Translations under genes and position numbers: made by a program
From: Salticus scenicus
Lineage: Eukaryota; Arthropoda; Arachnida; Araneae; Salticidae
DNA length: 64,000 nt
Reading direction: 5' to 3'
Assembly (NCBI GenBank): GCA_963930645.1
Contig: OZ005649.1
Coordinates: 44,832,275 to 44,896,274 of the forward strand
Shown here: one piece after another, positions 11,095-21,468 of the stretch
How positions within the stretch are numbered: position 1 is the stretch's first letter
Layout of the letters: the number at the start of each line of letters is the position of its first letter
The notes under the pieces: model-generated
Databases searched by the model: none
What the model was told of the DNA's origin: nothing
What the model saw: only the letters and a program-made list of their open reading frames with translations

Positions 11095-11420
11095 AATACA
11101 CGACAGGCATTTCGGCTAGAAGACTAGCCCTCCTCAGTGTCAAACATACAAGCACAACATACAAAAACTTCATAACACATCATAACAAGATTATATATTC
11201 AGGAGGAATAGCTTTAGCCTCGTTCAAGGCAGAATGTTGTATTTTAGTGAAAGCGCCTTCTAGAAAAATACGAATTCATATAATTTTAGATTAGAGGCTA
11301 GAATTTTAAAGTTGTCAAAATCAGGAATATGATCACTATTGAGGGAATGGATTACGAGTTAGTTAGATTACGAATCCCTCAATAGTGATCATATTCCTGA
11401 TTTTGACAACTTTAAAATAA
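11095..11420 (-). pseudogene. Decayed Penelope-like element, C-terminal coding and 3' end
   Basis: On the minus strand the frame around 11358-11270 reads DHIPDFDNFKILASNLKLYE. I recognise this as the conserved stretch just after the GIY-YIG core in many Penelope-like proteins. It is followed by stops and then, at 11137-11110, a 28-nt motif (CTGAGGA, one base, a 6-bp hairpin with 4-nt loop, GAAA). That motif has the same geometry as the one after the stop codon of the intact Penelope units at 46-53 kb. At about 11370-11417 the DHIPDFDNFK segment is repeated in the opposite orientation, giving a palindrome with 11309-11350. It is a different family from the 46-54 kb units. Confidence 0.7.
11110..11137 (-). 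ncRNA. Hammerhead-core-like motif of the Penelope remnant
   Basis: CTGAGGA-G-[GGCTAG..CTAGCC]-GAAA. It resembles the CUGANGA..GAAA core of hammerhead ribozymes, which Penelope-like elements are known to carry. One extra unpaired base precedes the stem, so activity is uncertain. Confidence 0.5.
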
Positions 11421-12373
11421 TGTTAATTTATATGAATCCCGTATTTGAGAGTAATTTTCCAGCAATTACGAGAAAGTTTAGGAATTTTCAGTCAATATCC
11501 TGTAAAAGAACTACCATGTGTGGCCATCACAAAATTTTCTTCTGTATTATTCTGTATAATAGCGCCATCAATCGATTAACATGCACAAAAATTTAATCTA
11601 CCTAAATTATAACAATAAACATTTTACATCTAGAGTTTGTTGCAGTTTTAACCAATAGAGTTGAGATATAGTCATATGTAAAATATAGTAGAAAATGAAC
11701 CCTTTATTGTAACAGCCATCTTACATATCAAGCTTAGTGCTGCTACAAAATTTTTGTAAACACACATAGACAGTCATTTTCTAAAATTAGTCAAATTATA
11801 TTTTGGATCTTCCATAACATGGAAATCGATCGAATACCGGAGGTAGATCATTTTTACGAACAGAATACTCTATTCTATTCAATATAGAAGAAAGTAAAGA
11901 GGACCAGCAGTAGGAAAAATGAGAACGCAGCTTTGTATTTCAACCATTATTTCTGGAAGGAACAGCAAGTTTTACTTGCGAAATAGGTTTGCGTAACATA
12001 CTCATTAGTAATGAAGTAAAATGAGTAAGAACTTCTAGAATCAGGTTTTTATTATCTAGCGGTAGGATTTATTTCTAACATTTCGACTTTTTGAACACTT
12101 AATAAACACTTAATGAAGTTGAATTTGTATTCTAAAATTTGAGATGGGCATTTGATTTCTTAAGAAACAAATTGCAAGTTTTGAGTTGAACACCAATCTT
12201 TTTATTTTAAGGATGAATTAAACAATGAAAACACTATATGATAGATAAATATTTTAAATAGATATAAAATTTAACGACTGTTGATAAAAGAACTATAAAG
12301 ACAGCTTTATTCTTAATTATATCCATATATACTTTGAAATCCTCCTTAACCGGGTAAAATTAATACCTCTAAT
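11421..12373. other. Noncoding DNA
   Basis: No gene seen. Short words such as TTAGTGCTGC and AGTAAAATGAG hint at further decayed coding repeats, but I cannot assign a frame. Confidence 0.45.
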
Positions 12374-12594
12374 GCATACCTGCCAACCATCTCATTAACA
12401 AACGGAAGATTTTTTAGTACTCACCTCTTTTTTTTCACACCAGCTTTTTTTTTTTTTTTTTTCAGAGTAATTTTTTACTTATTTAATCACAACTACATTT
12501 GGAGATAATTACTCGAAAAATAAAGTGGTGTAGAAAAAGGGGGGGGGTGTACTGAAAATCTTCAAATTCCTAATTAGGATGTTGGCAGGTATGC
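12374..12594. mobile_element. Foldback MITE with GCATACCTGCCAAC termini
   Basis: The left end GCATACCTGCCAACC is mirrored by GTTGGCAGGTATGC at 12581-12594, with AAT/TAAT flanks. Inner blocks (CACCTCTTTTTTTTCACACC; mirrored GGTGTAGAAAAAGGGGGGG) match the family at 15061-15263. Confidence 0.75.
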
Positions 12595-12756
12595 TAATGG
12601 TTACCGGAGAGAAGAAGCCCTTTAGTCCCAGAAAGATCAAAATTCTGAAAGCCTGTCTCTACACCATCAATAGAGGTGAATTTCAGACAGTCGTCAGTTA
12701 CTCATTGTGTAGCTCTAGTGAGACGTTAAACGCACTGAACTTCAACTTCTTTAATC
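12595..12756 (+). mobile_element. 3' part of a SINE
   Basis: This GC-richer segment contains TCAGTTACTCATTGTGTAGC and ends GTGAGACGTTAAACGCACTG followed by an AACTTCAACTTC simple tail. The end resembles that of the full SINE at 4537-4854 (GTGCGACGTAAAAC). No tRNA head or target duplication is visible. The open frame over it is not a gene. Confidence 0.55.
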
Positions 12757-12786
12757 AACACATCTTATAATGATGCCTTTACGTCA

Positions 12787-12867
12787 TGAAAGATTGACCG
12801 ATTATATCCAATCAATATTTCCCATAACTACAGGATGCTGTGGATTGGATATAATCAGTCGATCTTC
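12787..12867. repeat. Inverted repeat
   Basis: AAAGATTGACCGATTATATC and, inverted, GAAGATCGACTGATTATATC flank a short AATCA..TGATT-like centre. Probably a small mariner-like MITE; no clear TA boundaries. Confidence 0.6.
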
Positions 12868-14179
12868 CGTGTTTAAAGCTTAGTTTGGAGTCATTATTAT
12901 AGCAGGCATGCGTTTAACGTTTAAAAGTTATTTTTGGCTCACCTTTATTCAGTAGTGCAAAAACTAGTGAGTTATAATCAATTGTGTATTCCTTATATCC
13001 CAATATCTGTAAACCAATATCTGTAAATTATACTGGGGGTTATAATTAACCTTCAGCAAATAGCATCCTACAGCTAAGTGGTTTGTCGCCAAATTTGGTA
13101 TAGCCTATCCATGAGATGTGTTTTAGGAATTAAAAAAAAAATAGTTTGAAAAATGCCCAGAGATGGCATTTGGCATAAAAAATGGAGAATTTGTCAAAGA
13201 GAATATCACACACGGGATAAAATCTGAATTATAAATGCTAACATTTTTAATGAATTTTATGTGGATCCTTTACTTTCTGTGCAAAAAACATATATATGTT
13301 TCTGTGTAAAAATAGATAGATATGATATCTAAACAGTTCGTACCTTTGCCTTTCTTTAATGCTAACCTATTCGAGTAAAAATTAAATTAATTTGAAAATT
13401 TGACAAACAGGTGAAAATTTTGGCAACACGAGCAAAACACAACCAAATTTGGTGCTATATTTTAATACATTTTTGAAAATTGTGCGAGTTTGCGAAATTG
13501 TGCCAGTATGGTGAAAATACTGTATAAATCGTTAGCGTCTTTTAACTCATTCATTAGAACGTTTTTCAACTGTGCTGTTTTGATAGGACAACTAAAGATT
13601 TTGATTTTTAAACATACTAGAAAATATCTCAATTAAAATATAATTATTGCTTTCAAAATTCATAAAGTTACCTCTTTCCTAAAACCTGAATCATGAAAAT
13701 ACGGTTACTGACTAAATTATAAATGGTTATATTTAACTTCAATGTAATTTAGAAACAATATAAATTATAACAACTTTAAGTTCAAAAATAGGACAGTTAC
13801 AAAAAATCAATTACATTTATAAAGAAAAATTGAACTTGTTTTACACGGATTTATATTTTGATTCAGGCGTTAATCAAAAGAAGGCAAGAGGCAAGCTTCC
13901 TTTTATATCGATGAATATGTTTTACTCAAATGGATTTAGAAAATTTTGGTGAATCAATGGATAGGGCTTTCCTTAATATAAATGTGGTGGTAAATCTGCT
14001 AAATCATTTATTAGCAAGGTCAAGTGATGTTAGCACACATAATATGTTAGTGTAAAATATTTTCGTCATATACTTGCTCTAAAGTAAATATAATGGTGCG
14101 TATGTAAATAAATAAGAATATATTATATAGCAGAAAATATTATTACAAAATGCTTTAGTCGAGCAGAAGTAATAGATTC
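12868..14179. other. Noncoding DNA
   Basis: No gene seen. Words around 13390-13530 (AATTTTGGCAACACGAGCAA, GCGAGTTTGCGAAATTG) recur loosely within 150 bases, suggesting an old tandem or foldback repeat. Confidence 0.45.
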
Positions 14180-14502
14180 CATAGCCTCCTAAACTAGATG
14201 CCTGTCGCGCGGCTCGTAAACTTGGCAACAGTTAAAGCGGTAAACAGTGCCACCTGGTACAGATTGCGCGATTTTTCTTTCAACAGCCACCAAAAGTTTT
14301 TATAAATGGAATTTGATATACATAAAAGACGAATAGAATCGAAGAAACGTCGATTATTTATATCATATATCACTTCTTAAAATTATTGGTGACAGTTGAA
14401 TGAAAAAATCGCGCAATCTCTACCAGGTGGCGCTGTCTACCGCTTGAACTTTTGCCAATTTTACGAGCCATGCGACAGGCATCTAATTTAGGAGGCTATG
14501 TA
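14180..14502. mobile_element. Foldback element with about 110-bp GC-rich arms
   Basis: CATAGCCTCCTAAACTAGAT..GTCGCGCGGCTCGTAAA..ACAGTGCCACCTGGTAC..TTGCGCGATTTTT at 14180-14280 is mirrored at 14395-14502 with a few mismatches. The loop is AT-rich. No open frame; the type of transposon is unclear because no target duplication is evident. Confidence 0.75.
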
Positions 14503-14534
14503 GATACTATGAAAAAATGCAAAAAAATGATTAA

Positions 14535-14575
<41 letters not shown>

Positions 14576-15060
14576 TTATGTCAAAGACAAAATTTAGTTT
14601 AGGGCTATTAATTTCAGGGCTATTAATTTCAATCTGTAAAATTTTAATTTTTTAATTTTAATTAATTATTTATTTTTCATCTCATTTTTTGGTCTTTCTG
14701 ATAGGTAAATTCATAGAATAAGACTAAAACACCAATTGTAAATGACTGTTAAACCTAATTAGACTTAATTTTTTTCATGACACGAGGATAGTGGGCTTCT
14801 ATACAATAAATTATGTGTTCCCATCCTATATATATATATATATATATAAATCTCGCAAAAATTTCAAATACTTTTTCATGAATTCACAATCAACCCTGTA
14901 TGCATTTGACAAACATAGATGTTAATTTGTGTTACTAATGTCATTTTGTATAAAAGAACCTAATATATATATATTTATATATATATAATAAATCATGTTC
15001 AAATTTGCATCTAGTAAATAAAGAGAATGTGATAAAAACAACCTATATATAGGTATAAGG
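14503..15060. other. Noncoding DNA with ATA and TA microsatellites
   Basis: An ATA run lies at about 14536-14572 and TA runs at 14827-14847 and 14964-14988. The open frame over the ATA run is not a gene. Confidence 0.6.
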
Positions 15061-15263
15061 CATACGTGCCAACATCCTAATTAATATTCCGTAACGTTGT
15101 TAACCCCGCCCTTTTTCACACACCAGTAAATTTTTAGAATAATATTCTCCAAATGCAATCACGATTAAATAAGAAGAAAAATACTCTAAAAAGATTGTGG
15201 TGTGAAAAAGAAGGCGGGGTTAACTGTACTACGGAATATTAATTAGTATGTTGGCAAGTACGG
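15061..15263. mobile_element. Foldback MITE with CATACGTGCCAACATCCTAA termini
   Basis: The left arm (CATACGTGCCAACATCCTAA..ATTCCGTAACGTTGTTAACC) is mirrored by the right arm ending TGTTGGCAAGTACGG at 15263, with the shared CCCCGCCCTTTTTCACACCA block. Same family as 12374-12594 and 2499-2698. Confidence 0.8.
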
Positions 15264-16530
15264 TATAAGGACATTTCTCATTATTATTTGAAAAATTGTT
15301 CCTAGCATAAATTTACACTATGAATATAAATAAAGTTATTTGTTCAAAATAAAGGGGAAACAAAAATTATTGCTAATTTGCATAGTTTCCATTTTTAATA
15401 TTAAGAATTTAAAGCATTTCTCTTTTAACCTCACTGTTCGAGAGGTTCTGTTCTCTAAGCCAGTCGATTGGAGACTCCGAGTTCGGACCTAAGTTGAGCT
15501 CATTGGCTTAGCTCTTGAGGTTTTTCCTGGTTTTCTCTGAAACTTGCATTTAAACGGCAAGGTCAGAATAAACACCAGGAGTTTTACTAGGAATGTGATG
15601 AATATTTTCTTTTATTTTTTATTGTAACATGAAGTGTATTATTAATAAGATAATTAAAAAAAATCATATGCTAATTTTTCATTAAAATTAAAATTTAAGA
15701 ATTTGTAATTTCTTTAAAAAAATTCTTATAATTTAGTCATCAAAAGTTAAATAATCGTGCAGTAATTATTCTAAATTTCTACTTATCTATCATTTACAAC
15801 AAGAAACTAGTCTTAAATAATTATTTAGTATTGCTTTATTGAATTTCCTGTGTACGAAAAATTTCAATAGGTCTTCATCAAATGTTTTGAATTATTCTCC
15901 CTCTATTAAACTTGGATAGCACATATTTCTCATAATAGGAGGGAATTGATCTAAGAATCAACTAGATTCGTTACTGATCTATCAACCTATAAAATCGTCT
16001 CTCTTAAAAAATAGCTACCTAAGAAGCTATTTGAACTTGTAAAAAACTAATTCCAGTTCTCTGAATGAATTATTAAACAATTTTCAGAATGAAAAAAAAA
16101 AAAAAAAAAAAGACTTGTAAAAGTTAAGACATGAAAATTTAATATTTATAACCTAATAATTTGGTGTTGAAAAAGAAGAAATACTGTTAAAAATGTAATA
16201 TTAGTAGTGAGATAATGGGGTTTCACCTGCAGAGGATGTGGAGGATGTGGGATGCGTCGATGCGTTGATGCGCTTTGCGTCAGAGGATGCGCACATCGAT
16301 CGCACCACCCTCAATCACTACTACCGTTTCGACAGATATAAGCTTGAAATTAACCTTCTATAGTACTAAACATAGGGTTTTAGGTATTGTATTATCTTAT
16401 TATAAGTTTTTGTATAATACAAAATAATCATGTTTTCTCAAAACCTTCGTTTAAGTTTAGTTAGAAAAGTTTGAAATATTAAAATTAGGTCGTGAAATTA
16501 CTTTTCATACTTAGAATAAGCAATCTTTAG
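15264..16530. other. Noncoding DNA with a GC-rich pocket and a GATGCG minisatellite
   Basis: A GC-richer segment at 15425-15595 (GAGACTCCGAGTTCGGACC, CTTGAGGTTTTTCCTGG) looks like an old dispersed repeat. At 16232-16300 the word GATGYG recurs about eight times (GGATGTGGAGGATGTGG, GATGCGTTGATGCGC). No gene seen. Confidence 0.5.
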
Positions 16531-17501
16531 AAAAAATGGGGAAGTTGCACACGGAAGGAAAAACAATTTCTTTTAATTGTAATCGATAAAATCAATCTTG
16601 GGAATCCGAAAAATCCAATTAAAATCGTAAAATTATTTCAAATTAACTTTTAATTAACGTTTTAAAATCGCTAAAAACCAAAACAAAACCACGTGATCCG
16701 AAAACGCTCCGTGAGGGGATTGACGTCACAGTACACGAAGTGTGAATGTTTACACTCTTTTACCGCTTGCTTTTCTTTTTGTTCGCTCTATTCTAATCTG
16801 TATTTTATAGTTTATTCTTAAATTTTTTATCTTTTGTAAGAAATAACTTAAACCTTCTATAACTATACTATATATTATATCTTATATATATTTCTATTTT
16901 TATTTGTATAATGTCGATTTTGGATTTGTAAAAGAGCAATCGGATAATGTTCCGAAAATAGATGCTCTTTCCATATTTTCATTTTTGAGAAAAAACCTCG
17001 ATTTTATTAGCGCATAAATATAAGAGTAGCTAAAGCTAAACGGTCTAGATTTGTTCTGTATTCATATTTTGAAAATTATAAACGTCTTCATAATAGAATT
17101 TTAGCATTGGTTTAATATATTAGTAGTATTTTTTTACATTTCTCTAATTTTTTAGATGCTTGTATGTGAGAATATTTCTTTTTTCATAATGTATGCTTAA
17201 AGATTTAATTATAATTAAAATATTCATTAAAATTTCATAGTACATAAAAATATATTTTACTGATTATTTATTTTATTATTATTATTTTTTTTTAACCAGA
17301 ATTTTTTAATTATGTTATTTTATAAATTATATATGATTATTTTATAGAGCAGTCATTAATTATGTATTTAATATTTACTTCATGTTTTTGCAACGAAAAA
17401 AAAAATGTTATTTTCAAATTGCATTATTTATTTATTATTTATTATTTTATTTTATTTAAAAAAAAAAAAAAAAAAGTTTACTTTTTATAATTTTTTAAGT
17501 A

Positions 17502-17532
<31 letters not shown>

Positions 17533-17949
17533 TCAATTTTATCCATTTATTTTTCCATTTAATTTTCTTAAATTTATTTGAATTATATTGTTCTACGTTG
17601 TTTACATTAGCAACGGCTGTTACACAACTATTTATTTATTTAATTAATTCATTTCAAAAGGAAAATATAATTAAATTTTCTTATCGGGAAAATGTTAATA
17701 TCGCATAAAGGATTAGTCTTATTAAAATTTAAATTTAATAAAAACTTATTTATTATTTATTTAATGCCTTTGAAAGGAAAATCTTTTGTTATTTATTTAT
17801 TTATTGTACTAATCGAAATGAAATGGTAATATAGCAGAAAAAGTGATTGCAATAAAGTACATGGTGCCAAAATTAAAGTATATTTAATAGATGCTGAGAT
17901 ACAGCTATCCTTAAAATCTTAGTTTTTGAATAATAGCAGCTTTCACCTC

Positions 17950-18108
17950 CTGATATGTACACAAATTGAAGTGCCCACGAAAGACATTGCTGAGGGCAAT
18001 AAGAACCCAGATCCAAAAAAGGAGGGTACACTGGAGGGAAAGAAGTTGCCGCAGGCTGCGAATAACCAAAACGATGTTAAGAGCGATTTCAATGAATTTA
18101 TTTTTTAA
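17950..18108 (+). CDS. Short coding-like segment, unknown protein
   Basis: The frame ending TAA at 18106-18108 contains EVPTKDIAEGNKNP and KKLPQAANNQNDVKSDFNEF. It is much richer in G and C than its flanks and is charged, unlike chance translation. A possible acceptor (AAATTGAAG|TGCCCACG) lies near 17970. It could be a terminal exon, a transposon protein remnant, or chance. I recognise no domain. Confidence 0.25.
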   Translation: MICTQIEVPTKDIAEGNKNPDPKKEGTLEGKKLPQAANNQNDVKSDFNEFIF

Positions 18109-18454
18109 TTATCTATTTATTTATTTTTTGTTTATAGAATGACATAAAAGAAATAAAATGTTTTTTTTTTTTTTGTTAATTTATTAAATTTAGCGACGGG
18201 TTGTTCCAGGTTTACTTTTGGGGCTCATTTTTGTGAAAAACAATTTTTTTTTTTTCTTTTTTTTCTTTTTTCTTTTTTTCTTGTGAAAAACAAAATAAGT
18301 TTGTGAAAATTTATTTCTTTTTGTGATAAAAAGAATTATCACACGAAACCTTTCACTTAAGAAGTTACTCTATCTAATGTTTATTATCAAATTAACAGCA
18401 TATTACTGAGCCAAGTATACACACTCATTAAAAATAATATATATATATATATAT

Positions 18455-18534
18455 ACACTGGTGGACAATTGCTAAGGACGGATGACAATAGCTTAGTTAT
18501 TGTCATCCGTCCTTAGCAATTGTCCACCAGTGTA
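18455..18534. mobile_element. Tiny mariner-type MITE (nearly perfect hairpin)
   Basis: CACTGGTGGACAATTGCTAA continues for about 35 bases and is mirrored exactly on the other side of an 8-base centre (about GCTTAGTT). TA repeats flank both ends, consistent with TA target use. It is only joined termini. Confidence 0.85.
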
Positions 18535-20045
18535 TATATTGTGTTTGATTGCTGAAATATACTGCAAATTTTTAATTAATTATTTAATACCATTCATATT
18601 TATAACTAGATCATGTATAACTTATAAGGTATTATTACATTTAACATATATTTCATGTGTTTATTTTATTTTAAAGTACTTTATATCTTTCCTATTGCAA
18701 AATGTTGTTATTATTATTACTTTCTATTTCTATTAATATTTTCTTTCTATTTTTAAATTTTTCCGAATAAAAAAGTAATTACATTATAAAAATAACTAAA
18801 CGCGTTTCTATATATATATATATACATATATAAATAATATAAATATTTTTGTACGGAGACCTTCTTTAAATTTTATTTATTTATTTAGAATGATAAGCGC
18901 ATGTAATTTTCCTTAAATACTTTTCAGTTTCTCAAACTGCATCACTATAATGTTTTTAATTATTCACAATCTTCAGCTGCTATTAAAATAGAAATATTGT
19001 TAAATTATAATATTGAAATGTATTAAAAAAGTTATATATATACAGATATACTGGCATATCATAATTATAAAAGTAATCTAATTTAGGTTAATTTAGCATA
19101 AACTATTCTAGATTATTTAAGCAATCAAAATATGCATATTATTCAGTTAAATATTATTACACAATCCCAATATTTTATTTCTGTACTCAGTCTATAATAA
19201 TAATAAAATAATAATAAATCTATAAAACATAATAAAATGAAACAAAACAAGTATTTAAAAGATACATCTTTGGCATAGCATACTAAAAACATTCTTTAAG
19301 AAAATTCTATTGATCAACTATTATTTCGATTATCGTTTAATTTTGATTAATAACAGCAGGCGAGTACAAAAAAATATCATTGAAACTTGGTGTCATTTAT
19401 AGAATGAAGTGATGTTTAATGAGTTCAAATAGTTTTAATATTTTCTTCTTAAAGAAAGAATACAAAATTTCGCTGAATGCACGATTTTTCTTTACAATAC
19501 AAGAGGGAGAAATTCAGCCGGCAGTTCATTTCATGGATAGTGACGTCACGATAGGTTTTATCACGTGACGCAGCGTTTTCCCGCCAACATGAGAACTACG
19601 TCTTTTAAAGTTAATTTATTAAAGCATCCGGTTTTCAAATATGCATAAAAATGGTATCAAAATGTTTGTATTTTCATGCTCTATCATTTACAAGTCAAAA
19701 TGAAAAATGTGCAATTTCCCCATTGTAAAACAATTTTCCCTTTAATACATTCCTGTGTTTTTTAATAACATAAATTTATAAAAATGTTAATTTTTTCCTT
19801 TTAATAATTTAATTTTTGTAATAATCATGCTTTTCTTAAAATGTGTATTTAGTATTAGTGTTAAAGTTAGTAATGTTTAAATTAAATCATCAAATTACTT
19901 TATATTATATTTTCTTTTAATAAAACAGTTTTCTTTTTCTTTTCTTCTTCGCCTTTTTTCTTTTAACCTATTAGTAAAATTCACAAACATTCTAAATGTA
20001 ACAATTCTGAAATAAAACAGACACGGTTAACAGTTAATTAAAATC

Positions 20046-20051
20046 TTTATT
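20046..20051 (-). terminator. Polyadenylation signal of the PolB gene
   Basis: AATAAA on the minus strand, about 360 bases past the stop codon at 20408. The placement suits a 3' untranslated region; no other evidence. Confidence 0.4.
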
Positions 20052-20407
20052 GCAACATTATTTCCACATGGTGTTTCCAAAATTCTTTAAACTTGCTTGC
20101 ATCACAAAATTAGTATACACATATAATTTATCAAATACAACAAAATTTGCAACAATCATTTTTTTACAAGTATTCATCTAGTAAGTTGTCATTACAATAA
20201 TTAGTATATACAATTTCGCCAACAATAACGAAGGTTACAATCCTGAACAATTTTTACACTATTTACAAATATTTTCAAAGTTTCTATGTATTAAGATAAC
20301 ATCATAATTATTATATACATATAATTACAACACTTATAACGAAGTTTACAGTAGAGTTAATTACAGTATAGGTTACAATATCTTCATCAATTTTACAATA
20401 TTTAAGC

Positions 20408-21454
20408 TTAAAGTTCTACATTTTGATCAATTTCGCAATATCCATAAGCTAAACTTGTTATACCATCATCTAAGATGAATCTTTTATCATCGAAGGGACT
20501 TAGACTTATTTTATTTTGGTGGATTGTGTACAGTTTATGATTTTCTTGGCCTATTTTTATTTGTTTTTCAGTACTTGTTTTTTGCTGTTGTAAACACTGT
20601 AAATAATCTTCATGAGTAATTTTATGTCGCACAACCTGAGTGGATACGCCTTTCGCTCTCTTTTTTTCATCTTTGCACGACTTTATAGAATACATTTTCG
20701 CCTTCAATCCGACAAACTCTAGAGCTATTTCACCACTTAATTCGTCTTTAAATTTCCCAATGACTTTTTTGTTTTCATTAGAATAAAGAGGATGATCTAT
20801 AGGATAATCAGAAAAATCAAAGATAGATGTATTACTTTGCATATCTTGATGTATGTCATCTGTCGTAATATGATACGTTAGTGAATCAGTATCAGTAAAT
20901 AAGAGCGTCGCTCGGTCGTTATATAGTGGCTTTATGTAATTATAGTGAAAATTATACATTAGGAGTTTAGAAAGTTCAAGAATGCAAAACCCAACATAAA
21001 TAGGACGATTCATCAGAATGCTTGTTTTAAGTCTTTCGACAGCAGTTAGATCTTCGTCATAAGTTTTAAATGATTTAAAGGTGGGAGATGCTACTAATTT
21101 TACTGCTCTTTTAGAGGTGTTACTACAAAGTTCAATATTACGTCTTTTTCGTAAGTTTTCCATGGTTTTCCCATACACACTATTGTTTAAAAGTTTAAAA
21201 AAATCTTTTTCAAAGGATGATGAAGCTTGTTTACGTTTTCCGGTGTTGAATAATATATATTTTTCCAACCAAGGAGCTTGTTTAAATTGAATGGCTTTAT
21301 GCACTGCTGAAACTTTCAATCCTAATTGAAGATAGAGTTTTAAATTTCGATAATGCACCACATAATGTTTCTTGTTTTGAAGGTTAGGTATTAATTTTGG
21401 TGCCCCAACATATTTTCTATTGTGAAGTAAACTTTTAGCATAAGGTGACAGCAT
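20408..21454 (-). CDS. PolB gene exon 4, second part: palm motifs B and C
   Basis: This continues the polymerase in the shifted frame. It carries LLNNSVYGKTMEN (about 21175), the family B motif B, and FTDTDSLTY (about 20892), motif C with the catalytic aspartates. It ends in a natural-looking C terminus. Its own ATG at 21454 is internal to the ancestral protein and is not a real start. The preceding out-of-frame region up to about 21512 also matches the protein. Confidence 0.85.
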   Translation of the reverse strand: MLSPYAKSLLHNRKYVGAPKLIPNLQNKKHYVVHYRNLKLYLQLGLKVSAVHKAIQFKQAPWLEKYILFNTGKRKQASSSFEKDFFKLLNNSVYGKTMENLRKRRNIELCSNTSKRAVKLVASPTFKSFKTYDEDLTAVERLKTSILMNRPIYVGFCILELSKLLMYNFHYNYIKPLYNDRATLLFTDTDSLTYHITTDDIHQDMQSNTSIFDFSDYPIDHPLYSNENKKVIGKFKDELSGEIALEFVGLKAKMYSIKSCKDEKKRAKGVSTQVVRHKITHEDYLQCLQQQKTSTEKQIKIGQENHKLYTIHQNKISLSPFDDKRFILDDGITSLAYGYCEIDQNVEL

Positions 21455-21468
21455 TTCTTCGGTTAAGG

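Larger units (their letters stand above)
16531..19730. mobile_element. Possible 3.2-kb element with AATGGGGAARTTGCACA termini
   Basis: AAAAAATGGGGAAGTTGCAC at the left is mirrored at about 19706-19726 by a sequence reading ACAATGGGGAAATTGCACAT. Just inside both ends lie CACGTGA, AACGCT and TGACGTCA words in mirrored order (16692-16735 and 19545-19580), so the similarity may extend about 200 bases. I cannot see a target duplication. The interior is very AT-rich, with a short codon-like segment at 17950-18108 and a mariner-type MITE at 18455-18534. Boundaries are tentative. Confidence 0.4.

Noticed and set aside
14452..14655. 67-codon frame with an isoleucine run
   Set aside because: It crosses the foldback arm and an ATA microsatellite; low-complexity translation only.
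19961..19976. Possible left terminus of the PolB element (TTAACCTATTAGTAAAA compared with the right end)
   Set aside because: Only about eight matching bases in AT-rich DNA; not enough to define an end.
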